Source of the DNA: Albibacillus kandeliae
Lineage (GTDB): Bacteria; Pseudomonadota; Alphaproteobacteria; Rhodobacterales; Rhodobacteraceae
Length of the DNA: 64,000 nucleotides
Reading direction: 5' to 3'
Assembly: GCF_003116585.1 (NCBI RefSeq)
Contig: NZ_QEHM01000003.1
Location: 730,916-794,915, forward strand
Each line of letters starts with the position of its first letter. Within the stretch, counting starts at the first letter, position 1. Position numbers and translations under genes: made by a program. Shown here piece by piece: positions 36,224-45,777 of this stretch. Below the pieces are notes generated by a model. It did no database searches. It was not told the origin of the DNA and saw only the letters and a program-made list of their open reading frames with translations.

Positions 36224-37425
36224 TGGACGGACGTATCGAAACCCGCGACGTGGCGGCGGTGCCCGTCGGTCTGATCGAAACACCGGTCTTCTCGCGGCTG
36301 GATCAGATCAGTACGGCCAAGCAATGGGGAAACTGGGCCGGGTACATATCGCCGCTCGTTCTGGACACGATGGAGTTCGAGTACTTCGCCATCCGCAACC
36401 AGTCCACGCTGCTGGACGTCTCGCCGATGCACAAGTACCGCGTGACGGGCCCGGATGCGGAAACCATGTTGAACCGGATGGTGACCCGTGACCTGCGCAA
36501 GGTCGCACCGGGGCGTGTCGCCTATGCCATGTGGTGCGACGAGGAAGGCATGGTCATCGACGATGGCACGCTGTTCCGCTTTGCAGAGAATGACTTCCGA
36601 CTCTGCTGCCAGGAATCCATGCACGGCTGGCTGCTGGATGCGGCATGGGGCTTTGACGTCGAGGTGATCGACGAGTCGCATTCGGTTGCCGGTCTCTCGC
36701 TGCAAGGGCCGACCTCCTTCTCGGTGCTGCAGGCGGCCGGACTGGGAGCCGCCGGGAGCCTGAAACCCTTTGATCTGGTCAAGTTAGAGCCGGATCTGTG
36801 GGTCTCGCGCACCGGGTTCACTGGAGATCTGGGCTATGAACTCTGGGTGCCCTGGGACCGGCTGACAAAGCTGTGGGATCGGCTCTGGGCCCAACGCGCA
36901 CCGTGGGGGATGCGCGCCATCGGGACGCACGCGCTCGACATGGTGCGGATCGAAGCGGGTTTCGTCGCCGCCAAGGTAGACTTTCAGCCGGTCCTGACGG
37001 CCTCGCGCCTTGGCCGTGGGCGGACGCCCATCGAGTTGGGGTTCGAACGGCTGGTCCATTTCGACAAGGGGCACTTCAACGGCCGACGGGCCCTGCTGAA
37101 GCAGCGTGACACCGGGCCGCGCTACAACCTTGTCAGGCTCGATATCGGCGGCTTCAAGCCGGCGCAGGATGCATTGATCTATCACCGCAAACGCCGGGAG
37201 GTCGGCCATGTGACCTCCGGCATCTGGTCGCCCACAGCCAAGCGCAACATCGCGCTGGCCGAGCTGCGGGCGCCGTTTGGCGGTGAGAAAACCGACGACC
37301 TCTGGGCCGAGGTCTATGTCAACGAAGAGGGCCGTTGGGACAAGAGATTGGTCCCGGTCACGGTTCAGACCAAGCCGTTCTTCCGGAACGACAGGGCGCG
37401 CGCCACGCCGCCCCGGGCGTTCTGA
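36220..37425 (+). CDS. GcvT-like aminomethyltransferase family protein (folate-dependent)
   Basis: 401 residues. The T-protein fold is seen from [48 protein letters not shown] and the C-terminal barrel [11 protein letters not shown]. It resembles GcvT/dimethylglycine-dehydrogenase C-terminal domains that take one-carbon units from an N-methyl donor onto tetrahydrofolate. There is no gcvH or gcvP nearby, so it is not the glycine-cleavage T-protein. With upstream oxygenases and flavoproteins it probably captures formaldehyde-level carbon released by demethylation; this is inference. Confidence 0.83.
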   Translation: MMDGRIETRDVAAVPVGLIETPVFSRLDQISTAKQWGNWAGYISPLVLDTMEFEYFAIRNQSTLLDVSPMHKYRVTGPDAETMLNRMVTRDLRKVAPGRVAYAMWCDEEGMVIDDGTLFRFAENDFRLCCQESMHGWLLDAAWGFDVEVIDESHSVAGLSLQGPTSFSVLQAAGLGAAGSLKPFDLVKLEPDLWVSRTGFTGDLGYELWVPWDRLTKLWDRLWAQRAPWGMRAIGTHALDMVRIEAGFVAAKVDFQPVLTASRLGRGRTPIELGFERLVHFDKGHFNGRRALLKQRDTGPRYNLVRLDIGGFKPAQDALIYHRKRREVGHVTSGIWSPTAKRNIALAELRAPFGGEKTDDLWAEVYVNEEGRWDKRLVPVTVQTKPFFRNDRARATPPRAF

Positions 37426-37445
37426 GGGCGGGGAAAGGAAACAGC

Positions 37446-38822
37446 GTGAACGATACGATAGCGCAGGATCTTAGTAACGAACCCAGCATGGAAACACTCC
37501 ATGAATGGGATCGTCTGCACCAGATCCACCCCTGGGCGGCGATGGACGCCTACCAGGGTTACGACAACATGCTGGTGGATACCGCCGACGGCATCTACCT
37601 CTGGGACGGCAACGGCAAACGGTTCCTCGACGGACCCGGGGGCATGTGGTGCGTCCAGATCGGCTATGGCCGGGACGAGATGGCGGATGCAATCGCCGAA
37701 CAGGTCAGAAAGCTGCCCTATACCTCGCCCTTTACCAACACCACCGAACCCTCGGCAGTGCTGGCCAAGAAGCTGGCCGAGATGGCGCCGGGCGATCTGA
37801 ACAACGTCTTCTTCACCACTGGCGGGTCAACGGCGGTGGATACCGCCCTGCGCACCATGCACTTCATGAACAACCGGCTGGGTCGGAAGAACAAGAAAAT
37901 CGTGATCGCGCGGGAAAAGGGCTATCACGGCTCGACCTACCTCGCTCATTCGGTGACCGGCAAGGAACGCGACAAGACGCGGTTCGACACCGAGAGCCGG
38001 CTTGTCCGTTTTCTCCCTGACGTGAATCCCTACAACCGCCCGGACGGCAAGAGCGTCGAGGACTGGTGCGACGAGAAGGTCGGCGACCTCGAACGGATGA
38101 TCGAGGAGGTCGGGGCCGAAAACGTAGGCGCCTTTATCGCCGAGCCGATCCTGTCGTCAGGCGGAGTCATCGTGCCGCCGCCGGGCTACCACAAGCGAAC
38201 CTTCGACCTCTGCCGCAAGCATGACATCCTCTACATCTCGGACGAGGTGGTTACCGGCTTTGGCCGGCTCGGGCACTGGTTCTGCTCCGAGGAGGTCTTC
38301 GGCATCCAGCCCGACATGATCACCTGCGCCAAGGGGCTGACCTCGGGCTACCTGCCGCTCGGGGCCTGCATCATCTCGGACCGGGTGATGGAGCGTTGCT
38401 CGTCCCCCGACGAACCGGTGCTGTTCTCGAACGGGTTCACCTATTCGGGTCACCCGGTCAGCTGCGTCGCGGCGCTGAAGAACATCGAGATCATGGAGCG
38501 CGAGCGTATCCTCGAGCATGTGCGCGAGGTAACACCGCATTTTCAGGATCGCCTGCAGCAGCTGCGCAAGTTCCCCATCGTCGGCGATGCGCGCGGCATG
38601 GGCCTGTTGGGCTGTATCGAGGGCAAGGGCCGGAACCTCGAGGAAGAGCGCGAGCTTGGCAACATGATCGACGAAGCCTGCGAAGAGCTCGGGCTGCTGG
38701 TCAGACCCCTGATCAACATGGCGGTCTTCTCGCCGCCGCTGGTGATCACCTTGGAGCAGATCGACGACATGTTCGACATCCTCGAAACCGCCCTGGCCAA
38801 CGTCACACGCAAGCTGGGCTGA
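37446..38822 (+). CDS. Class III aminotransferase (omega-amino acid/polyamine:pyruvate type)
   Basis: 458 residues from GTG 37446, preceded by AAAGGA. PLP-binding features are the [11 protein letters not shown] loop, Asp266 in [11 protein letters not shown] and the Schiff-base Lys296 in [16 protein letters not shown]. Its closest look is to polyamine or omega-amino acid:pyruvate aminotransferases. It would remove the terminal amine left after demethylation, giving an aldehyde or keto acid. It follows the GcvT-like gene by 20 bp and is separated from the solute-binding gene by a hairpin. Confidence 0.88.
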   Translation: MNDTIAQDLSNEPSMETLHEWDRLHQIHPWAAMDAYQGYDNMLVDTADGIYLWDGNGKRFLDGPGGMWCVQIGYGRDEMADAIAEQVRKLPYTSPFTNTTEPSAVLAKKLAEMAPGDLNNVFFTTGGSTAVDTALRTMHFMNNRLGRKNKKIVIAREKGYHGSTYLAHSVTGKERDKTRFDTESRLVRFLPDVNPYNRPDGKSVEDWCDEKVGDLERMIEEVGAENVGAFIAEPILSSGGVIVPPPGYHKRTFDLCRKHDILYISDEVVTGFGRLGHWFCSEEVFGIQPDMITCAKGLTSGYLPLGACIISDRVMERCSSPDEPVLFSNGFTYSGHPVSCVAALKNIEIMERERILEHVREVTPHFQDRLQQLRKFPIVGDARGMGLLGCIEGKGRNLEEERELGNMIDEACEELGLLVRPLINMAVFSPPLVITLEQIDDMFDILETALANVTRKLG

Positions 38823-38837
38823 CGGGAAACAAACAGG

Positions 38838-38868
38838 ACGCGCTGCCCAGAGGTGCGGCAGCGCGTTT
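38838..38868 (+). terminator. Hairpin after the aminotransferase
   Basis: A perfect 10-bp stem (ACGCGCTGCC with GGCAGCGCGT) closes a 9-base loop; only three T residues follow. It is probably a partial terminator or mRNA-stabilising hairpin that lets the solute-binding gene be expressed at a different level. Confidence 0.6.
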
Positions 38869-38998
38869 CACAAATGAGATCAGCACCTCCTGCACGCTTG
38901 AGGCGTGGCCCCCGGGGGCCTAGCCTTTCCAAAAAAGAGCCGCAGCGCACGTCGAGGCGTGAGTCGGTAAACACAAAAGTACCAACTGGGAGTGAACC

Positions 38999-40063
38999 AT
39001 GAAGACCTTTGCCAAGACCGCTGCCGCCATGCTTGCGGCCACGGCACTGACGGCCACCGCCGTCCGCGCCGCCGATCCCGAGCTCGTCGTCTTCGACTGG
39101 GCCGGGTACGAGGATCCGGAGTTCTACAAGTCCTTCACCGAGAAGAATGGCGATGGCCCGACCTTCTCGTTCTTCGGTGACGAGGAAGAAGCCTTTCAGA
39201 AGCTGCGGTCCGGCTTCAAGGCAGACGCCGCGCACCCCTGTGCCCAGTCGGTGCCGAAGTGGATCGAAGCGGGTCTGCTTCAGCCGCTCGACACCTCGCG
39301 CATCACCTACTGGGAAGATCTGGACCCGGCGTTCCGTGACATGCCTGCCTTCCAGAAGGATGGCGAGTATTATTTCATCCCGATCGACTGGGGCAACACT
39401 GGCGTGACCTACAACACCGAGCTGCTGTCCGATGCCGACGTGCAGTCTTTGCAGGCCTTTGCCGACCCCAAGAACGCCGGTCGCGTCTCGGTCGGTGACA
39501 ACGTGGACGACGCCTATGCGCTGGGCTTCCTTGCAACCGGCGTCAAGGACTGGGCATCGGCCACCGACGAACAGTTCAAGGCCGCCTCGGACTTTCTGCG
39601 GCAGGTGCACCAGAACGTGCGCTCCTACTGGGATTCGGGGTCTTCCCTCGCCCAGCTGATGCAGAGCGGCGAGGTCTACCTCGCATGGGCCTGGAACGAG
39701 ACCTTCTCGACCATGTCCGCCGAAGGATATCCGATCGCCATGAAGCGCGACACCGACGAGGGCGCGTCGAGCTGGGTCTGCGGATATGTCCACCTCAAGG
39801 ACGCGCCGGGTTCAGACGACAAGTTCTATGACTTCGTCAACGCGTGGCTTGAACCGCAAACCGCCGATTACATCGTGAACGCCTGGGGCTATGGCCACTC
39901 CAACATGGTCGAAATGGGCAAGATGAGCGCCGAGGATCTCGCGGCTGTCGGCCTCGACACCAGCGACCAGCTGCGGGCAAACACCCTGTGGCAGGGGCCA
40001 ACCCCGGCTGAGCTGCGCGAAAAGATGATCGCCGAGTTCGAACTGATCAAGGCTGGTTTCTGA
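38999..40063 (+). CDS. ABC-transporter solute-binding protein, PotD-like
   Basis: 354 residues with a Sec signal peptide (cleavage near AVRAADPE). The mature protein begins ELVVFDWAGYEDPEFY, the polyamine-binding-protein pattern, and contains YFIPIDWGNTGVTYN and a WAWNETFSTM segment with aromatic residues suited to bind a cationic amine. It is the only binding protein for the permease and ATPase genes at 43847-46634, which lack one, so transporter genes are divided between the two arms of the island. It ends at a hairpin. Confidence 0.9.
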   Translation: MKTFAKTAAAMLAATALTATAVRAADPELVVFDWAGYEDPEFYKSFTEKNGDGPTFSFFGDEEEAFQKLRSGFKADAAHPCAQSVPKWIEAGLLQPLDTSRITYWEDLDPAFRDMPAFQKDGEYYFIPIDWGNTGVTYNTELLSDADVQSLQAFADPKNAGRVSVGDNVDDAYALGFLATGVKDWASATDEQFKAASDFLRQVHQNVRSYWDSGSSLAQLMQSGEVYLAWAWNETFSTMSAEGYPIAMKRDTDEGASSWVCGYVHLKDAPGSDDKFYDFVNAWLEPQTADYIVNAWGYGHSNMVEMGKMSAEDLAAVGLDTSDQLRANTLWQGPTPAELREKMIAEFELIKAGF

Positions 40064-40087
40064 GGGGACCTTTCAGAGTCTGACTTT

Positions 40088-40117
40088 GAGCCCGCCGGGA
40101 GGTTTCCTGGCGGGCTC
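40088..40117 (+). terminator. Hairpin after the solute-binding gene
   Basis: A perfect 9-bp stem GAGCCCGCC/GGCGGGCTC with a further GGA/TCC inner pairing. The downstream sequence ATACTTT is a poor T-run. Confidence 0.65.
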
Positions 40118-40140
40118 ATACTTTGCGGGCGCGTTCGATG

Positions 40141-40156
40141 CTGACAGATTCTGGCA
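40141..40156. promoter_or_regulatory. Putative operator A of the YafY-type regulator
   Basis: Read on the minus strand this is TGCCAGAATCTGTCAG, 14/16 identical to site B at 40968-40983. It ends 22 bp before the regulator's ATG at 40179, suiting autoregulation. Confidence 0.65.
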
Positions 40157-40178
40157 CTAGATCGTGCTATGCAGGCGC

Positions 40179-40865
40179 ATGTCCCGATCCGAACGCCTGC
40201 TCGACCTGTTGCACCTGCTGCGCCGACACCACCACCCGGTGAGCGGACAGGCCCTTGCCGACGAGATGGGGGTGAGCCTCCGCACGCTCTACCGTGACAT
40301 CGCCAGCCTTCAGGCCCAGGGCGCCAATATCGAGGGCGAGCCCGGTGTGGGCTATGTCCTGCGCCCCGGGTTCCTGTTGCCGCCGCTGATGTTCACCGCC
40401 GAGGAGATCGAGACCCTTGTGCTCGGCGCGCGCTGGGTGATGAAGCGGGGCGATGCCCGCCTTAGCGAGGCGGCGGAAAGCGCGCTGGCCCGGATCGGGG
40501 CAGTGGTGCCGCCCGACCTCGCAAGCGAAATGGAGCAGTCGGGTCTGTTCATCGGGCCCGGTGCCGCCATCCCGCAAGACAACGTCGATCCGGCGATCCT
40601 GCGCAAGGCGATCCGCACCGGCCACAAGGTGCGGCTTGTCTATCGGACCGAGGACGGGACAGAGACCGAGCGGGTGATCTGGCCTTTCGCGCTTGCCTTC
40701 TTCGACCAGGTACGCCTGCTGGTCGGCTGGTGCGAGCTGCGTGACGATTTCCGCAACTTCCGCACCGACCGCATCCATTCGGCCGAAGTGCTGGATGCGC
40801 GCAGCCCCCGTCGGCGGCAGGTCCTGATGGCCGAATGGCGCGCGGCCCGTGGAATCCCCTCCTAG
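40179..40865 (+). CDS. YafY-type HTH/WYL-domain transcriptional regulator
   Basis: 228 residues from ATG 40179. The N-terminal HTH_11 domain has SRSERLLDLLHLLRRH and GVSLRTLYRDIASLQAQG. A C-terminal WYL-type domain contains IWPFALAFFDQVRLLVGWCELR. Such proteins often regulate an adjacent VOC-family gene, and a VOC gene lies 162 bp downstream. Matching sites before both genes support this. It is not obviously part of the amine pathway. Confidence 0.87.
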   Translation: MSRSERLLDLLHLLRRHHHPVSGQALADEMGVSLRTLYRDIASLQAQGANIEGEPGVGYVLRPGFLLPPLMFTAEEIETLVLGARWVMKRGDARLSEAAESALARIGAVVPPDLASEMEQSGLFIGPGAAIPQDNVDPAILRKAIRTGHKVRLVYRTEDGTETERVIWPFALAFFDQVRLLVGWCELRDDFRNFRTDRIHSAEVLDARSPRRRQVLMAEWRAARGIPS

Positions 40866-40967
40866 AGCCTGTTCTTCTGCTGGAGAGTCCGTTTTGACGC
40901 CCAGGTGCTGGGCTATCGACCGGCATGTGTCAGGACAGAAAATACTTCTGAGGCATCGCTTCATTAC

Positions 40968-40983
40968 TGCCAGAAACTGACAG
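40968..40983. promoter_or_regulatory. Putative operator B of the YafY-type regulator
   Basis: TGCCAGAAACTGACAG, embedded in the inverted repeat ACTGCCAG-AAA-CTGACAGT (7/8 symmetric). It is 44 bp before the VOC gene and matches site A upstream of the regulator gene. Confidence 0.68.
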
Positions 40984-41027
40984 TATAGGATGTCACGTTG
41001 CACCTGTGACCAACACAGGAGCATATC

Positions 41028-41405
41028 ATGGAACACAGCAACAACATCATCTTCTACGTCGCCGATCCCCTCGCCTCTGCGTCCATTTACAAACGCCTGC
41101 TGGGCAAGGACCCGGTGATGGAGAGCCCGATCTATGTCCAGTTCGTCATCTCTCCCGACCTCACTCTAGCCTTCTGGCAGAAGGACGACGTGAAGCCCGC
41201 AGCGCAGGGCGTGGCTGGCACTTGCGAGCTGGGCTTGCGGGTGATGCGCGGCGAGGTCGATGCCCGATGCGAGGAATGGCGCAAGGTTGGCGCAAAGATC
41301 GTGCTGGAACCGATCGACCTTCCCTTCGGGCGCAGCTTTGTCGCGACCGATCCGGACGGCAATCGCCTGCGCGTCTATGCGCTGGCCGAGTCGGTTGCGG
41401 CCTGA
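41028..41405 (+). CDS. VOC-superfamily (glyoxalase/bleomycin-resistance-like) protein
   Basis: 125 residues, a single beta-alpha-beta-beta-beta pair: [22 protein letters not shown] at the N-terminus and [16 protein letters not shown] at the C-terminus. In this family the metal-binding Glu is usually in the last strand; here the position reads RLRVY, so metal binding is doubtful. Such proteins paired with YafY-type regulators often confer resistance by binding small toxic compounds. Function unproven. Confidence 0.85.
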   Translation: MEHSNNIIFYVADPLASASIYKRLLGKDPVMESPIYVQFVISPDLTLAFWQKDDVKPAAQGVAGTCELGLRVMRGEVDARCEEWRKVGAKIVLEPIDLPFGRSFVATDPDGNRLRVYALAESVAA

Positions 41406-41407
41406 CC

Positions 41408-41833
41408 ATGCGCAGCTGGATCGCCATTGCCTCTGCCGACCACGTGGCGGCGGGGCGCACCGAGGGGTTCATGCAGGTCTGTCACGGAAAGGCGGCGCCA
41501 TTGCGCCGCCTCTCTGCGGGCGACCGGGTGATCTACTATTCTTCGGTGCAGACCATGGGAGGCCGCGACCGCGTTCAGGCCTTTACCGCAGTGGGTCGGT
41601 TGCGCGAGGGCGCGCCCTATCAGGCCGATGCCAACGGGGTCTTTCAGCCCTGGCGCCGGAACGTGGACTGGCTCGAAGCCGGTGCGATGCCCATCGCGCC
41701 ACTGCTCGACCAGCTTGAGTTCACGCGCGGGCGGCGTAACTGGGGCGCGCCCTTCCGGTTCGGCCTGTTCGAGATCAGCGATGTCGATGGCTGGCTGATC
41801 GAGGGCCGCATGCTGGTGCCCGAGCTGGCATGA
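41408..41833 (+). CDS. EVE domain protein (UPF0310)
   Basis: 141 residues from ATG 41408, 2 bp after the VOC stop codon. It has the PUA-like EVE pattern: [41 protein letters not shown] and [13 protein letters not shown] domains bind modified bases in nucleic acids. It probably forms an operon with the VOC gene and is convergent with the methyltransferase. Confidence 0.85.
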   Translation: MRSWIAIASADHVAAGRTEGFMQVCHGKAAPLRRLSAGDRVIYYSSVQTMGGRDRVQAFTAVGRLREGAPYQADANGVFQPWRRNVDWLEAGAMPIAPLLDQLEFTRGRRNWGAPFRFGLFEISDVDGWLIEGRMLVPELA

Positions 41834-41836
41834 CGC

Positions 41837-42619
41837 CTAGCCCGGACGCCGCGCCCGCAGGTGGTTAGGGCAATGCTCCCCAGTGGCCAGAACCTTGTTC
41901 ATCGCCGTCCAGGTGTGGATCTGGTCGGCGATGAACGATTTGCCATAGGTCTGTTCGAGCCGCGCCCGTTCGGACCCTGTCAGCCAGTCGTATTCTTCCT
42001 GCGCCACCTCGCGGTACCAGGGGTTGCGGTTGATAAGCGAAACCTCGGTGAACCCGGCCCCGTCCAGCGCCCTGCGGTAGCGCTCTGGCGAGGCCATGGC
42101 GAAATCGAGGTCCTCGGCCTTGATATAGGCCTGCATCTCGGGTGAGGGCGTCCCGTCGTGCGAGATCAGCCAGTCTGAGGCGGCGAACCAGCCGCCGGGG
42201 CGCAGGATCCGGAAGACTTCGGCGGCCAGCGCCTCCTTGTCCGGAATATGGATGATGGAATCCTTGGAATAGACCAGGTCAAAGCTCTGGTCGGGAAAGT
42301 CGAAGGGGCCGGGGGTGACCTCCCGGATCGTCACTCGGCCCTCCAGTCCTGCCTCCTGCACCCGACGTTCCGCAGCGGCGCATACATCGGACTCGACGTC
42401 GATGCCGACCACCTCCGCCGCGCCGCCGTCACGGGCCAGCAAGACGGCGATGGCGCCCGAGCCGCAGCCGATGTCGAGCACGCGCTTTCCGTCCAGATCC
42501 AGACCCTGCACGACACGCAGAGCCTCTTCCGCGCCGCCGGGTGAGAGGAATCCGCCGCCCCAGAGATCCTCGAGAAATGCAATGTGGAGATCGTCGTAGA
42601 GCAGTTCGCTGTCGGTCAT
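41837..42619 (-). CDS. SAM-dependent methyltransferase (class I)
   Basis: 260 residues from ATG 42619. SAM-binding motif I is VLDIGCGSGAIAVLLA, with an acidic post-I residue (VVGIDVESD) and LVYSKDSIIHI in the position of motif II. The C-terminal region (DWLISHDGTPSPEMQAYI) resembles phosphoethanolamine/sarcosine N-methyltransferases. It overlaps the end of the second Rieske gene by 4 bp and is the last gene of the six-gene minus-strand unit. A methyltransferase in a demethylation cluster may act on a pathway intermediate or recycle the substrate. Confidence 0.85.
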   Translation of the reverse strand: MTDSELLYDDLHIAFLEDLWGGGFLSPGGAEEALRVVQGLDLDGKRVLDIGCGSGAIAVLLARDGGAAEVVGIDVESDVCAAAERRVQEAGLEGRVTIREVTPGPFDFPDQSFDLVYSKDSIIHIPDKEALAAEVFRILRPGGWFAASDWLISHDGTPSPEMQAYIKAEDLDFAMASPERYRRALDGAGFTEVSLINRNPWYREVAQEEYDWLTGSERARLEQTYGKSFIADQIHTWTAMNKVLATGEHCPNHLRARRPG

Positions 42620-43842
42620 GCGGGCCGTCCCATCCGGTCGAGGTAGAGGTCGAGGAAGCGCTGGGTAAAGGTCTCCATCCCGGCCAGAGGGCCGGGTTCG
42701 TAGTAACGCGAGTTCACACCCTGCTGGTTCTTCTCGATGATGAACTTGTCCGCCTTGGTGGTCACGTCCCACAGCCAAGTCAGGCGGTTCAGATCATAGT
42801 CGCGCCCCTCGACCGCATCCTCGTGCACCAGCCAAATGATCTCCTGCACCGAGGTCCGGGTGTCCACGGGAATGAACCGGTAGATCACCGCATGGTCGTT
42901 GTAGATCAGCATGGGGTTGAAGATGCCGACATAGAGGTCGCAGGCGCCTTGGTCGTATCCCTTGAGATCGCCGAGCAGCGGCGCGACGGGTCTGCCATTG
43001 TCGCTTCCGGTGTCCGTGCCCTCGAACAGGGCCTGTCGGCTGACGGTGTAGTCCACCGACCCGGCGGGGCAGTTGACGCCGACGCGGTCGATCATCGCGG
43101 TCGGGATGCCAAGCGCCTCGGCACGGGGCTTGAGCGCCTCGTTCAGGGGTTGGAATCGCTCGAACTCCATGTGCATCGCGTGGTGGCGGGCATACTCCGG
43201 GTGCGCCGGGGCGCAGTGATAGCACTCGTTGTAATTCTCGATCAGTAGCTTCCAGTTCGCCTGCACCGGGTAGCTTTCGCGATGTGCGACGCGCAGCCGG
43301 TCAAGACCGAAGGGTTTCAGCAATGGGTCCAGTTCGGCCCGCGCGCCCGCAAAGGTGGCTGGGTTGTCGGAGAAGGAGACGAAGATCATCCCGTGGAACA
43401 CCTCGACCGGCACGGTTTTCAGTCCCAGCTTGGTCTTGTCGAGGTCGGTGGACATCAGCCGGGCCGAGAACAGGCTGCCATCAAGGTTGTAGGTCCAGGC
43501 GTGGTAGGGGCAGGTGAACCGCCGCGTGTGCCCGCTCTGTTCAAGGCAAACGCGCGAGCCGCGGTGGCGGCAGACGTTTGCCAGCGCGTGGATGTCGCCC
43601 GCTGCGTCGCGGGTCAGGATGACGGATTCGTCCAGCACCTCGAACAGCAGGTAGTCGCCGGGGTTGGGCAGTTCGCTGACATGCCCCGCATAGTGCCAGT
43701 CCGGCAGGAACACGCGTTCCATGTCCTCGGCGAAAATCTCGTCCGAGGTGTAGAACCCCTGCTCCAGCGCGTGTCCGCATCGGTGGCGCCCCAGCAGGTC
43801 CGACAGGTTAGGGTCTGATCCGGGCTGGAGGCGAGGTGTCAT
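42616..43842 (-). CDS. Rieske oxygenase alpha subunit 2 (quaternary-amine class)
   Basis: 408 residues if it starts at ATG 43842, which is 4 bp after the ATPase stop; an upstream start at 43887 would overlap that gene. Rieske ligands are Cys91-x-His93 and Cys111-x2-His114. The iron site is in ENYNECYHCAPAHPEY: His209 and His214, with bridging Glu206. This motif closely matches glycine-betaine, carnitine and stachydrine oxygenases. It probably forms the oxygenase component of an N-demethylase. No reductase gene accompanies it. Confidence 0.88.
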   Translation of the reverse strand: MTPRLQPGSDPNLSDLLGRHRCGHALEQGFYTSDEIFAEDMERVFLPDWHYAGHVSELPNPGDYLLFEVLDESVILTRDAAGDIHALANVCRHRGSRVCLEQSGHTRRFTCPYHAWTYNLDGSLFSARLMSTDLDKTKLGLKTVPVEVFHGMIFVSFSDNPATFAGARAELDPLLKPFGLDRLRVAHRESYPVQANWKLLIENYNECYHCAPAHPEYARHHAMHMEFERFQPLNEALKPRAEALGIPTAMIDRVGVNCPAGSVDYTVSRQALFEGTDTGSDNGRPVAPLLGDLKGYDQGACDLYVGIFNPMLIYNDHAVIYRFIPVDTRTSVQEIIWLVHEDAVEGRDYDLNRLTWLWDVTTKADKFIIEKNQQGVNSRYYEPGPLAGMETFTQRFLDLYLDRMGRPA

Positions 43843-43846
43843 GGCT

Positions 43847-44941
43847 TCACTCGAAGAGGACGATGGATTCGGCGCCCCATCCGACACGGACGGGGCTGCC
43901 CACCGGCAGGACCGAGCGTCCGGCGGTGTTGCGCATGGAGACGGTGACCGGGGCCCCGACTCCGTTGAGGGCGACCGTGTAATAGGTCATGTCGCCGTAG
44001 TAGGAGGTGCCGGTGACCTTGCCTGTCGTTTCGGACTCGGCCTTGTCCTTGCCGTCGAACAGGATGGTCAGCATTTCGGGCCGCACGCCGATGGACTGGA
44101 CCGAGGCGGCGGCCATGCCCTCGGGCACATGCGAAGGCGGTACCGTGACCTTGCCAAGCGCGGGAATATCGAGCGAGAGGCCGGTGCCGTCCTGCCCGGT
44201 CGCGGTTGCGTCCAGAAAGTTCATCACCCCGATGAACGAAGCCACGCGCTTGCTCACAGGGCGGCGGTACAGACCCTCGGGTGTGTCGATCTGCGCGATA
44301 TTGCCCTCGAACATCACCGCGATCCGGTCGGACATGATCAGCGCTTCTTCCTGGTCATGGGTGACGAGGATGAAGGTGATGCCGATGGACTGTTGAAGCT
44401 GACGCAGTTCGACCTGCATCTGCTCGCGCAGCTTCTTGTCGAGTGCCGAGAGCGGTTCGTCGAGCAGCACCACCTTGGGTCGCATCACGAGGGCGCGGGC
44501 AAGGGCGACGCGCTGGCGCTGACCGCCCGAGAGTTCATGTGCGGCGCGGCGGCCATAGCCGGCGAGGTCGACCATCGACAGGGCCTTGTCGACCTCCGCC
44601 GCGATCTCGGCCTTTGACAGCTTCTTCTTTTTCAGCCCGTAGGCGACGTTCTCGGCCACGCTCAGGTGCGGAAAGATCGCGTAGGACTGGAACACCATGT
44701 TTGTGGGGCGGCGGTTGGCGGGGATACCCTGCATCGACTTGCCGTCGATCACGATGGCGCCGTCGGTCGGGTCCTCGAACCCGGCGATCATGCGCAGCAG
44801 GGTGGTCTTGCCGCAGCCGGAGGGGCCGAGCAGCGAGAAGAACTCGCCTTCGCGGATGGTGGCGTTGATGCCGTTCAGCGCCTGCACGGAGCCAAATCGC
44901 TTGATCACGTCTCGGAGTTCGATGATCGGCTTGTCTTGCAT
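43847..44941 (-). CDS. ABC-transporter ATPase, PotA-like
   Basis: 364 residues from ATG 44941. It has Walker A GPSGCGKTT, signature LSGGQRQRVALARAL, Walker B VVLLDEPLSALD and a C-terminal TOBE domain (about 290-364). This is the PotA/MalK subgroup of importer ATPases. It lies 2 bp after the second permease gene and works with the permeases at 44944-46634 and the binding protein at 38999. Confidence 0.93.
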   Translation of the reverse strand: MQDKPIIELRDVIKRFGSVQALNGINATIREGEFFSLLGPSGCGKTTLLRMIAGFEDPTDGAIVIDGKSMQGIPANRRPTNMVFQSYAIFPHLSVAENVAYGLKKKKLSKAEIAAEVDKALSMVDLAGYGRRAAHELSGGQRQRVALARALVMRPKVVLLDEPLSALDKKLREQMQVELRQLQQSIGITFILVTHDQEEALIMSDRIAVMFEGNIAQIDTPEGLYRRPVSKRVASFIGVMNFLDATATGQDGTGLSLDIPALGKVTVPPSHVPEGMAAASVQSIGVRPEMLTILFDGKDKAESETTGKVTGTSYYGDMTYYTVALNGVGAPVTVSMRNTAGRSVLPVGSPVRVGWGAESIVLFE

Positions 44942-44943
44942 GA

Positions 44944-45777
44944 TTACAGGAACCCTCCGGCCGCGGATGCCTCCACGCCCTGTCGCTTGGCCGAACGCTG
45001 GCGGAACCATTCGGCGAGGATGAGCAGAATGACCGACAGCGCGAGGAGGATGGTCCCGAGCGCCATGATCGACGGTAGCTTGGTCGGAAAGCGAAGCTGG
45101 CTCCAGATGTAGACGGGGAGCGTTGCATCGGTTCCCGTGAGGAAGAAGGCGATGATGAATTCGTCGAGCGAAATGGTGAAGCAGATCAGCAGGCTTGAGA
45201 TCACGCCGGGGAGCACCAGCGGAAAGGTGACCCGCTTGAACGTGCCCCAGCTGGTCTCGCCCAGGTCGAAGGACGCTTCCTCGAGGCTGCGGTCGAGTCC
45301 GTGAAAGGCCGAGCTGAGGATGGCGATGGAATAGGGAACGCAGATCAGGGTGTGCCCGCCGATCACGGTCCAGAGCGAGAGGCTGAGGCCGAGCTGCATC
45401 AGGAGGACGAGGAGCGCCACCGCCACGATGATTTCGGGCAGGACGAGCGGCAGCATGATGAAGGCGATCATGCCCCTCTGCCCGGGGAACCTGTAGCGCG
45501 CCGAGGCGCGCGCGGCGCAGGCGCCCAGCAGGGTCGAGAGGATCGCGGTGCTGACCGCGACGATCAGGCTGTTCTCCACCGACTCGCCCAATGCGGCGTT
45601 GTTCAACAGCACCGTGAACCATTCGGTCGTGAAGCCGCTGAGCGGAAAGGCGATGATGGTCGAGCTGTTGAAGGCGAAGAGCGGCAGCAGGATGACCGGC
45701 GCGTAGAGGAAGAGCATGTAGCCGACGGCATAGATCGTCAGCCAGCTGAAGCGTTTGGAGTTGTGCCCGGGTCTCAT
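44944..45777 (-). CDS. ABC-transporter permease, PotC-like
   Basis: 277 residues with six predicted transmembrane helices. The EAA loop LEEASFDLGETSWGTFKRVTF is where the ATPase contacts the permease. It overlaps the upstream permease stop by 4 bp. Homologues import putrescine or spermidine. Confidence 0.92.
   Translation of the reverse strand: MRPGHNSKRFSWLTIYAVGYMLFLYAPVILLPLFAFNSSTIIAFPLSGFTTEWFTVLLNNAALGESVENSLIVAVSTAILSTLLGACAARASARYRFPGQRGMIAFIMLPLVLPEIIVAVALLVLLMQLGLSLSLWTVIGGHTLICVPYSIAILSSAFHGLDRSLEEASFDLGETSWGTFKRVTFPLVLPGVISSLLICFTISLDEFIIAFFLTGTDATLPVYIWSQLRFPTKLPSIMALGTILLALSVILLILAEWFRQRSAKRQGVEASAAGGFL

Noticed and set aside
36220-37425. Glycine-cleavage T-protein or DMSP demethylase
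   Set aside because: No gcvH/gcvP accompanies it, and there are no acryloyl- or methylmercaptopropionate-pathway genes; only the general fold is shared.
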